Shown in pieces: positions 47,513 through 59,200 of a stretch of DNA of 64,000 nt (positions are counted from its first letter, which is position 1; each line of letters begins with the position of its first letter). Where the stretch lies: contig NC_087246.1 of the NCBI RefSeq assembly GCF_037042905.1, positions 37,566,001 through 37,630,000 of the forward strand, read 5' to 3'. The position numbers and the translations under genes were made by a program. Under the pieces are notes generated by a model. That model was not told where the DNA came from. It worked only from the letters and a program-made list of their open reading frames with translations, and ran no database searches. The stretch is from Lytechinus pictus (lineage: Eukaryota; Echinodermata; Echinoidea; Temnopleuroida; Toxopneustidae).

Positions 47513-47820
47513 CGGCCTAGCTTTGTCATCATCACCCAATAATTTGCGGTCGAACAGTTTCCGGGTACGCGCCGTACCTAAACCCTAGTCTGCTGTCCTA
47601 CACAGACTTGCGATTGATCCGATCAATCGTAACTATGGAAAGCCAGCAACGATCAACATCTAAAATACAAGTTTTGTTCAAAATATTTTCTAGAAATGAT
47701 GTAAATTCATACATTCACTGTTTTTTCTTGACAATGCGGTATGCTTCTCTTTGTTTTCAAAAGACATTGAGCAAATCCTGAAGAAAAAATTATGACGTTG
47801 GAGGATTTCCATATACTTGA

Positions 47821-47979
47821 CAGGGGCCGCGGAATGAGCTAAAAGTGGGGGGGGGGGGCTGACCATGCAAAAAATCAAAATCTTTTGGTCATTTTTTCGA
47901 TTTTGTACACAGTTTTTGAAAAAAGTTGGGGGGGGGGCTAAAGCCCCCCAGCCCCCCCCCCCCCGTTTCCGCGGCCCCT
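47821..47979. mobile_element. Tiny hAT-like MITE, about 160 bp
   Basis: Perfect 14 bp terminal inverted repeats CAGGGGCCGCGGAA / TTCCGCGGCCCCTG; the interior is two G-runs, a C-run and short AT sequence. CTTGA adjoins both ends (47816-47820 and 47980-47984), a possible 5 bp duplication, shorter than the 8 bp normal for hAT. The truncated relative is at 32870. Confidence 0.8.
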
Positions 47980-48063
47980 GCTTGAGAGTGATTTGATCAA
48001 TCGCAACTCTTTGTAAGACGGGACCCGAGCCTGCTGTGCAAATCCTTCACTCGAGTTAAGGGT

Positions 48064-50210
48064 CTGAGTGTGCAGCCTACTCATGCATAGGCGGATCCAG
48101 GGGGGGCGATGGGCCCGCCCCCCCCCCCCTATTGGCGGAGCAAAAATAGAAAAAAGGAGGAAAGAAAGAAAAAAAAAGAAAGAGAAGGGAAAAGAGAGGA
48201 GAAAAAAGAAGGGTAAACATAAAAGGGGGAAGACGAGTGAATGAAATAAAACGAGGGGAAGAAAATAATAATAAAAGATCTTTCATGTCACTATATAAAA
48301 TTTTCGCACTCGCATTGCCTTTTAGGTGATTTACATATCTTGCTCAATATGGAGCTTCAAATATCAAATTTTGAAGTCTATATACATGTATTAAACATAT
48401 TTCAGCTCGGAAATCGAACTTTCATTATTTTGTTTGATTTACAAATTGATTTTAAAAAAGTGCTCTGTAAAAAAATTTAAGTTTTATGGTCTGAATATTA
48501 ACATTTTCTGCTCGCACTGCGCGCTCGTAAAATTTGATTTGTCAGATACCTATTATTTTCCTGTATTCCATAAAGTTCTCAAAATATCCCTATTCAGGTC
48601 AGATTGTCAAAGCGTATCAGCTAGCGCTACACGCTCGCATTTTGATTGGTTAGTTATGCATGGTATATCTCAATATTAATACTAAAACAATTAACTACTA
48701 AAAATCCCCATTTCATGACAGATTATCAAAAATTTCGGCTCGCATCAGTGATTGTTGAAAAGAAATGTTAACTATATAATGAATATCTTATTCGTAATTA
48801 AAAAAAGTGCTTTAAATGTCCAGTTTTCAGTTCATAATATTAACAAATTTCGCGCTCTCATTAGGCTTATTAGATTAATAAATAAGATATTAATTTAATA
48901 ATCAAATTGTCCCTTTTTTCAGAATGGAATATCGACAAGTTTAATCTCGCGCTTAAGAAGAGAAATAGAAGATAGTCATCTTTTTCATAATGTCCTTATC
49001 GAATGTCCCGGTCCTGTGTCAAAACTCAAAGTAATATATAATGAAACATATATCAGCTCTTTTTTAAACTGTGATCCATCTCCACCCCACAATATTCCTA
49101 CAAAGTACTTGAAATACAGAGCTTAAATCGACTCTTTTTCAGATCAGAATATCAACTGTTTTAAGCTCGCGCTTCGCGCTCGCTTGATTGATTTTCATGA
49201 TAAGAAAGCTATTTAGAATACCCAAATTCTAGGTCAAAATCAGATACGCAGCTTGTTCTCTATTTAAATCATTATCCAGTTTCAGATCACAAACTATCAA
49301 AAAATTTCTGCTCGCGCTTTGCGCTCGCATTATTAATGTAGGAAGATTTCCAATTACTTATCATTTTCATGATTTACAAAACATGAATAGAGTGTCCCAT
49401 TTTTAGGTTAAAATCTCAATTTTTTCCGCTCGCGCTTCACGTACGCTCGCATCAATATTGTTTATTTACATATATTCTTTTCATGATTACAAAACGTGCT
49501 TAGAATTTCCATTCTTCAGGTATAAATGTCAAAATTTTCAGCTCTCGTTTCGCGCTCGCATTATTTGATAGTTAAAATATGAAACGTTTTCATGGCTAAC
49601 AAACAGCCGTTAACAAATCCTTTCTTGATCAGATAAAAACGTATATTAAAAATAAACAAATTTCTACTCGCGCTTTGCGCTCGCATTATTTGTGTAGAAA
49701 GATTCATGATTTACAAAACATGAATAGAGTGTCCGATTTTTTAGGTGTAAATCTCGACTTTTTCTTTTTTTATATATAAAAATTTCTGCTCGCGCTTCAC
49801 GCTCGCAGTATTTAGTTGGATACACATCTCGTTTAGGATCACAAGGACAAAATACATGAAATAAAAAAAAGCTCGCGCTCGCACTATTTAAATAAGGCTA
49901 ATGAGATTTATGTTGATTTATAAGAATAAAGCTTTGATAGGACTACCCCCTTCAAAGAAACAAACCAAAATCAACTTCGAGCGGCCGATCGGGGAAAATG
50001 TGGCTAAAAAAATTCCGCCCCCCCCCCCCTATTGGCGAAGGCTGGATCATGCCTTGTGTACTGAAAGCATAGAGATATATTACTTGTTATATCTCTATGA
50101 CTGAAAACCCTCTCAGCAAGTTTTGTATGTGCTAGTCTTTGTGTGGAGACAAACTCTTGCTGATCAAAGATTCAAATCAGGGTCTGTGCCTGCAGACTAC
50201 CTAAACCAAT
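48064..50210. repeat. Repeat split by a 1.96 kb minisatellite-bearing insertion
   Basis: The outer repeat matches 30210-30335 on both sides of the insertion (GTGCAGCCTACTCATGC on the left; ATGCCTTGTGTACTGAA on the right). TCATGC occurs at 48081-48086 and 50047-50052, consistent with a target duplication, and the inserted part is 48087-50046. Confidence 0.65.
48087..50046. mobile_element. Minisatellite-bearing insertion, array 2
   Basis: Both ends carry a C-run followed by CTATTGGCG (about 48130 and 50030). Between them are about 15 irregular units of roughly 90-130 bp, each with a variant of GCTCGCGCTTCGCGCTCGC then ATTATTT, and a phrase such as GATTACAAAAC or AGGTCTGAAT. No protein is encoded. 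It is the larger relative of 45486-46520. Confidence 0.65.
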
Positions 50211-50277
50211 TGCCGAGGCCGAGGCCGAATAAAAGACCGGCCGCCAACGCAGCTCGACCGGCTGTTGCGAAAACATA

Positions 50278-53200
50278 ATGGAGTTCAGGTGGGATGAAGT
50301 CAAAATTTTCAATATTTTGTGGGTATGCTGTATCCTATCAATAAGACAATGTCAGGACGTGGATGCTTCATTTACTGGTGTTACTCAGAAGATTTTTGGA
50401 GGACCACTAGAAGGACTGATCGGAGTATTTGGAGACTTCAATATGGACAAGAAGACTGATGTTTTTGTCATCACAGATAATGGTAATGCTCAGTGAATCT
50501 AGCCCGAGAGATGCGGCGAGCTGTCGTCTGAATGTTCGCTGCTCTACCTGGCCTCTGTGGCGAGCCTTGTTTTTGCCAATTTCTTACTAATATAGTGTTT
50601 GGGATGCATAAGACTTGTTATACTACATGTACTAGCAAATTTGCAATGATTAAAGTGGATGAACATGATGAAATCATGATTTAATTTGAATGGTTGGTGC
50701 TGGTCACTCACACTAAATTTGCGACTGCGAGTGCGAGGTTAGTTTATTCTATACGAACCTCGCACAACCATCGTGTTTTTGTAGTGGATTTTAGAGTTGT
50801 CGTGGCCATATTAGCTAATATGCCCAGCCGCCATTAATACCGCTCATCTAAGTAAAAAATCCGGGACGGGCGCAAAACGCACACATATGAACACGCGGGT
50901 ACAGTGCTTCGCTTCGCGAAGCACTGTACCCGCGTGTTCATATGTGTGCGTTTTGCGCCCGTCCCGGATTTTTTTTTGTTGGTAAAGCTTTACGCGGTAT
51001 ATATGAATCTTAATTTCACTATAACTAGTGAATAGGTGAGTGTGGCGCAGTGCATAATACGTAGGCATCTACGCGTTTGTGGTTCGAACCTCAACATGGT
51101 TCTTTTTTTTTAGGGGATCGGGGATGTGAAGTATTTCGGTGCTATTTCTAAAGGTCGACATTCGATCGTTTTTATTGCGTATTTCATGAACTTCAACAAC
51201 TTTTCTATATTGCTTAAATCCGTATTTTCAGGAAATTTGTCACTCTATACTAGCACCTTAATATGCCCAAAAGAATTTTGAATAAAATATGCCTTTCCTA
51301 CTTTTCTCTTTTCGCTCTATCCCCCCTCAGACATTTCAATCCCCCTGTCCGCTGCTTATATACCCCCAAAAGAAAACCCCTTTTCTCGCCCTCCGGGCCA
51401 ACACAAATTATGAGAATCTTGACTTGTTCATCACTCTATACTAGCACCTTAATATGCCAAACAACTTTTATATATTGCTTTATTCCGTATTTTCATGAAA
51501 TTTGTCACTCTATACTAGCACCTTAATATGCCCAAAAGAATTTTGAATAAAATATGCCTTTCCTACTTTTCTCTTTTCGCTCTATCCCCCCTCAGACATT
51601 TCAATCCCCCTGTCCGCTGCTTATATACCCCCAAAAGAAAACCCCTTTTCTCGCCCTCCGGGCCAACACGAATTATGAGAATCTTGACTTGTTCATCACT
51701 CTATACTAGCACCTTAATATGCCAAACAACTTTTATATATTGCTTTATTCCGTATTTTCATGAAATTTGTCACTCTATACTAGCACCTTAATATGCCCAA
51801 AAGAATTTTGAATAAAATATGCCTTTCCTACTTTTCTCTTTTCGCTCTATCCCCCCTCAGACATTTCAATCCCCCTGTCCGCTGCTTATATACCCCCAAA
51901 AGAAAACCCCTTTTCTCGCCCTCCGGGCCAACACGAATTATGAGAATCTTGGCTTGTTCATCACTCTATACTAGCACCTTAATATGCCCAACAACTTTTC
52001 AATATTGCTTTATTCCGTATTTTCATGAAGCTTGTCACTCTACACTAGCACCTTAATATGCCCAAAAGAATTTTGAATAAAATTTGCTTTTCCTACTTTT
52101 CTCTTTTCGCTCTATCCCCCCTCAGACATTTCAACCCCCCTGTCCGCTGCTTATATACCCCCCAAAGAAAACCCCTTTTCTCGCCCTCCGGGCCAACACG
52201 AATTATTAGAATCTTGGCTTGTTCATCACTCTATACTAGCACCTTAATATGCCCAACAACTCTTCAATATTGCTTTATTCCGTATTTTCATGAAGCTTGT
52301 CACTCTATACTAGCACCTTGATATGCCCAAAAGAATTTTGAATAAAATTTGCTTTTCCTACTTTTCTCTTTCGCTCTATCCCCCCTCAGACATTTCAATC
52401 CCCCTGTCCGCTGCTTATATACCCCCAAAAGAAAACCCCTTTTCTCGCCCTCCGGGCCAACACGAATTATTAGAATCTTGGCTTGTTCATCACTCTATAC
52501 TAGCACCTTAATATGCCCAACAACTCTTCAATATTGCTTTATTCCGTATTTTCATGAAGCTTGTCACTCTATACTAGCACCTTAATATGCCCAAAAGAAT
52601 TTTGAATAAAATTTGCTTTTCCTACTTTTCTATTTTCGCTCTATCCCCCCTCAGACATTTCAATCCCCCTGTCCGCTGCTTATATACCCCCAAAAGAAAA
52701 CCCCTTTTCTCGCCCTCCGGGCCAACACAAATTATTAGAATCTTGGCTTGTTCATCACTCTATACTAGCACCTTAATATGCCCAACAATTTTTCAATATT
52801 GCTTTATTCCGTATTTTTATGAAGCTTGTCACTCTATACTAGCACCTTAATATGCCAAACAACTTTTATATATTGCTTTATTCCGTATTTTCATGAAATT
52901 TGTCACTCTATACTAGCACCTTAATATGCCCAAAAGAATTTTGAATAAAATATGCCTTTCCTACTTTTCTCTTTTCGCTCTATCCCCCCTCAGACATTTC
53001 AATCCCCCTGTCCGCTGCTTATATACCCCCAAAAGAAAACCCTTTTCTCGCCCTCCGGGCCAACACGAATTATGAGAATCTTGGCTTGTTCATCACTCTA
53101 TACTAGCACCTTAATATGCCCAACAACTTTTCAATATTGCTTTATTCCGTATTTTCATGAAGCTTGTCACTCTATACTAGCACCTTAATATGCCCAAAAG

Positions 53201-56200
53201 AATTTTGAATAAAATTAGCTTTTCCTACTTTTCTCTTTCGCTCTATCCCCCCTCAGACATTTCAATCCCCCTGTCCGCTGCTTATATACCCCCAAAAGAA
53301 AACCCCTTTTCTCGCCCTCTGGGCCAACACGAATTATTAGAATCTTGGCTTGTTCATCACTCTATACTAGCACCTTGATATGCCCAACAACTTTTCAATA
53401 TTGCTTTATTCCGTATTTTCATGAAGCTTGTTACTCTATACTAGCACCTTAATATGCCCAACAACTTTTATATATTGCTTTATTCCGTATTTTCATGAAA
53501 TTTGTCACTCTATACTAGCACCTTAATATGCCCAAAAGAATTTTGATTAAAATATGCTTTCCTACTTTTCTATTTTCGCTCTATCCCCCCTCAGACATTT
53601 CAATCCCCCTGTCCGCTGCTTATATACCCCCCCAAAAAAAACCCTTTTCTCGCCCTCCGGGCCAACACGAATTATTAGAATCTTGGCTTGTTCATCACTC
53701 TATACTAGCACCTTAATATGCCCAACAACTCTTCAATATTGCTTTATTCCGTATTTTCATGAAGCTTGTCACTCTATACTATCACCTTAATATGGCCAAC
53801 AACTTTTCTATATTGCTTTATTCCGTGTATTTATGAAGTTTGTCACTCTATACTAGCACCTTAATATACCCACAGAATATTAAATTGTGTTCAAAATTTT
53901 ATATATCGCTTTATTCTGTATTTTGATAAGTTTGTCACTTTATACCAGCACCTTAATATGCCAACATTTCTGTATTGCTTTATTCTGTATATTTTGTATG
54001 CAGTCACTCTATACTGCATCAAATTAATACGGACTAAAGCAATAGAGAATTAAGAATCTTGGCTCGATCATCACTTAGTACTTTATGCCCACAAACTTTT
54101 CTTTATTCCGTATTTTGGTAAAGCTTGTCACTCTTTATTAGCACCTTAATAATTATGCCCCCCCCCCCAAAAAAAAATATATATATATATTATTGCGTTT
54201 CAACTTTACTATATCGGTTTTTACGTATTTTGTTGAAGTTTTTTTACTAACACCCTAATATGCCTCCCATTTTTGTTGCCTTACTTTTCCTTCGCTCTAC
54301 CCCCCGCCCAGCCAGACATTTCAAACCCAGAACACTGACTTTTCCCGCCCTCCGGTCAATAGTAATTATTAGAATCTCGGTTGATTCGTCCTTATGCTCA
54401 CCAAGTTTTCTCTATAAGCTTTATCCCGTATTTAGTGAAGTTTGTCACTATACTAGCACCTTAATCAATTTGCCCATCAAAAAATTCAAATTGCGTTTTA
54501 ACATATGTTTTTCCTTTATTCCGTATTTGTAGCTAATCACCTTTGGAATATACATCTGTACCATTAAAAGTTCGTCTTGCTCTTTCTTGAGGAAAAAAAA
54601 AAATAAGCTAACATTGACAAAATCCATTTATGATAGGGTGACGATGGAAGAGTAGAAAAGATACGCAAAAATGTTGGACATAATAAGATGCCCTATATAG
54701 AGTTTAACAATTACGGAATAAAGCAATATTGCGAAGGAGGAAAATTAAGAAACAACATAAAAATACAGCATAAAGTGAAAGTTCATGAATAAATAAAATC
54801 ATGAACAGATGAAAAAAAGAAAAAAAAAAAAAAGAGACACGTAATAAAGCAATATACACCATAAAGAATGAAGACTATAAACAAACGTAACAAATTTATT
54901 TATTTATTTAAATATCTTTATACAGGATAACAAGCTCAGATTCACTGTTTTTAAACATGGTCCTGTTAAAATGGAATAACAATATATACAAAAAGATAAA
55001 AGTGTAACTTAGGTTCTATACAAATAGTGAATGAATTCGATATCAATAACATTAAAATCAGAATCATCACTAGTAAAACAATTGTATAAAAATAACATAT
55101 TCAATTTTTGAGGAATCAATGAAATGAGAACATTTCTCTCTTGCTTTATTCCATATTTCAAGAAATTTGGGCCTGCATGTATACTAGCAACTTAATATGC
55201 CCAACTTTTCTATATTGCTTTATTCCGTGTATTTATGAAGTTTGTCACTCTATACTAGCACCTTAATATACCCACAGAATATTAAATTGTTTTCAAAATT
55301 TTCTATATCGCTTTATTCCGTATTTTGATAAGTTTGTCACTGTCTTTTTACCAGCACCTTAATATGCCAACATTTCTGTATTGCTTTATTTTATTTTTTT
55401 TATGCAGTCACTCTATACTGCATCAAATTGATACGGACTAAAGCAATAGAGAATTAAGAATCTTGGCTCGATCATCACTTAGTACTTTATGCCCACAAAC
55501 TTTTCTTTATTACTTTATTCCGTATTTTGGTGAAGCTTAATTGTCACTCTTTATTAGCACCTAAATAATTATGCCCCCCCCCAAAAAAAAAATATATATA
55601 TATATATTATTGCGTTTCAACTTTACTATATCGGTTTTTACGTATTTTGTTGAAGTTTTTATACTAACACCCGAATATGCCTCCCATTTTTGTTGCCTTA
55701 TATACTTTTCCTTCGCTCTACCCCCCCCCCCCCCCCCCCCCCGCCCAGCCAGACATTTCAAACCCAGAACACCACTTTTCCCGCCCTCCGGTCAATAGTA
55801 ATTATTAGAATCTCGGTTGATTCGTCGCTATGCTCACCAAGTTTTCTCTATAAGCTTTATCCCGTATTTAGTGAAGTTTGTCACTATACTAGCACCTTAA
55901 TCAATTTGCCCATCAAAAAAATCAAATTGCGTTTTAACATGTGTTTTTCCTTTATTCCGTATATTTGCAGCTAATCACCTTTGAAATATACATCTGTACC
56001 ATTAAAAGTTCGTCTTGCTCTTTCTTGAGGAAAATAAAAATAAGCTAACATTGACAAAATCCATTTATGATAGGGTGACGATGGAAGAGTAGAAAAGATA
56101 CGCAAAAATGTTGGACATAATAAAGTGCCCTATATAGAGTTTAACAATTACGGAATAAAGCAATATTGCGAAGGAGGAAAATTGAGAAACAACATAAAAA

Positions 56201-59200
56201 TACAGCATAAAGTGAAAGTTCATGAATAAATAAAATCATGAACAGATGAAAAAAAGAAAAAAAAAGACACAGAGACACGTAATAAAGCAATATACACCAT
56301 AAAGAATGAAGACTATAAACAAATATAACAAATTTATTTATTTGTTTAAATATCTTTATACAGGATAACAAGCTCAGATTCACTGTTTTTAAACATGGTC
56401 CTGTTAAAATGAAATAACAATATATACAAAAAGATAAAAGTGTAACTTAGGTTCTATATACAAATAGTGAATAAATTCGATATCAATAACATTAAAATCA
56501 GAATCATCACTAGTAAAACAATTGTATAAAAATAACATATTCAATTTTTGAGGAATCAATTAAATGAGAACATTTCTCTCTTGCTTTATTCCATATTTCA
56601 AGAGATTTGGGCCTGTATACTAGCAACTTAATATGCCCACCAACTTTTCTATATTGCTTTATTCTGTATATTTATGAAGTTTGTCACTCTATACTAGCAC
56701 CTTAATATACCCACAGAAAATTAAATTGTGTTCAAAATTTTCTATATCGCTTTATTCCGTATTTTGATAAGTTTGTCACTTTATACCAGCACCTTAATAT
56801 GCCAACATTTCTGTATTGCTTTATTCTGTATATTTGTTATGCAGTCACTCTATACTGCATCAAATTGATACGGACTAAAGCAATAGAGAATTAAGAATCT
56901 TGGCTCGATCATTCATTAGTACTTTATGCCCACAAACTTTTCTTTATTACTTTATTCCGTGTTTTGGTGAAGCTTAATTGTCACTCTTTATTAGCACCTA
57001 AATAATTATGCCCCCCCAAAAAAAAAAAAAATAATAATAATCTATTATTGCGTTTCAACTTTACTATATCGGTTTTTACGTATTTTGTTGAAGATTTTAT
57101 ACTCTCACCCGAATATGCCTCCCATTTTTGTTGCCTTATATACTTTTCCTTCGCTCTACCCCCCGCCCAGACAGACATTTCAAACCCAGAACACCACTTT
57201 TCCCGCCCTCCGGTCAATAGTAATTATTAGAATCTCGGTTGATTCGTCGCTATGCTCACCAAGTTTTCTCTATAAGCTTTATCCCGTATTTAGTGAAGTT
57301 TGTCACTATACTAACACCTTAATCAATTTGCCCATCAAAAAAATCAAATTGCGTTTTAACATATGTTTTTCCTTTATTCCGTATTTGCAGCTAATCACCT
57401 TTGGAATATACATCTGTATCATTAATAGTCCGTCTTGCTCTTTCTTGCGGAAAATAAAAATAAGCTAACATTGACAAAATCCATTTATGATAGGGTGACG
57501 ATGGAAGAGTAGAAAAGATACGCAAAAATGTTGGACATAATAAAATGCCCTATATAGAATTTAACAATTACGGAATAAAGCAATAACGCAAAGGAGGAAA
57601 ATTGAGAAACAACATAAAAATACAGCATAAAGTGAAAGTTCATGAATATATAAAATCATGCATAAAAGTTTATGCATTATGTGCGAGATGCGGCAAGACA
57701 CATCTTGATGTCAGTGGGGCACGATTGACATGGAGGGCGCAACTTTTCGCAGAGGATTAGAGTGAGGATTGTTTGAGAGGATTAGAGTGAAGAAAGAAAG
57801 GTTTAATGAGAGAGATGATTGATGAGCTTGCCGGGCGAAAAAAAAATGAGGAAATTTGTTGACTTGGAATATTTTGGCGGAAGGAGTGAAGGAGGTTAAA
57901 ATTCAATATAACGGGGCATTTATATATAACCAAGAAGGATAACGCAAAAGTGAGTATATGAAATTATTTACAATTTCTTGTGCATACTTTTTTTTTCAAT
58001 TTTGCCGTGCCTACCAAAATGCCACATTTATTTGAAAATATCCGAGAAGATCGTATATTGGCGGACCGATAGCGACATGATGTTTGCTATAGAGGGGATA
58101 ACTTGGGAGTTTAGAATGAAAAAAAGGAAGCTATATATATGTTAAAATAAAGTTTTAGGCCTACACGCCGACTACGAACATCAAGTGCAAACTAGTTGCG
58201 TGAGTTTTTTGTTCCATGTTTAGGCCCCCTGTTGCCTAAACAGAGAAAAGTTCCGGGTGTTATTTCAGGTGACTCAATATACTCAATAGTAAACGCACAT
58301 CGTGTTAAAATACATAGCGATAATATAAACGAAGTGAAAAAAATAACAAAATCCTGTTTGGAATTATTGGTACCATTATCTATAGCCCCTGGATCCTTAA
58401 ATATATATATTTTCTAATTAATTAAATCACGGATCGTTGATTCCCTGGCCTGCTAACTGCCGCCGGGGAAACCTCCGTACGACTTGAGCGCTAAACCAGT
58501 TTCGGCTGTCAGCTCATCTCATGTGGCGTGCTGACTACGATGCTGGACTGCAGATCAAAAGGTTCGAGTTCGATTCCCATCAAGGACAGAAAAAATAAGG
58601 TTAGTAAAACAGTGTTATGTAATATGATATGAAATGAAATGTACAGTATGATGAATAAATTGGATGCAATGAATGAATGAGGAATAAATCCACCCACCAT
58701 GTATCACACAAAAAGAAAACGAAAATACGATGCACATAGTATTTTATTGAAAACCCGCCGATTTCATATATTTTAGTGCCCATTCACCCCCCCCCAATCC
58801 CTAATCCCCGCCCCTCTCTCGCACAGCTGAAATACCCATTAACACGCCACTTCACTGAACGCCGATATCCCGCTGACTGAGCTTTGTTATTGTGCGGTCA
58901 TGTGTGACACCGGTCGCACATGCTCTTACGCACGTCTAGCGATAAGAATTTTCACTGGGCTGAGCAGTTTTAATGGCGCTTGGGCACAATAGCGAATTTG
59001 GCCGTTGTCGTTAACATCGCTTCATAACGTGAATGATGTTAGCCGAAACCCATTCCGCTACTCACCAGGGCTTTTTATGGTATAAAGCGTTCCATTTTCA
59101 ATTTTTAACATATTTTTTAATTTAAAAGGACACAAAAAAGAGCAAAATCGCTTACCTCCGCCTGGAAAGTGGCTTCGCATGTCTCTTTACCTTTACCTTT

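Noticed and set aside
48290-49890. CRISPR-like array of GCTCGCGCTTCGCGCTCGC repeats
   Set aside because: Units are degenerate, spacing is irregular, spacers are related to each other, and the host is eukaryotic.
51263-53790. Series of 60-90 codon plus-strand frames as a gene family
   Set aside because: They are the same frame repeated by a 265 bp satellite; no upstream promoter, splice or homology evidence. Kept only as a finding on conserved frames.
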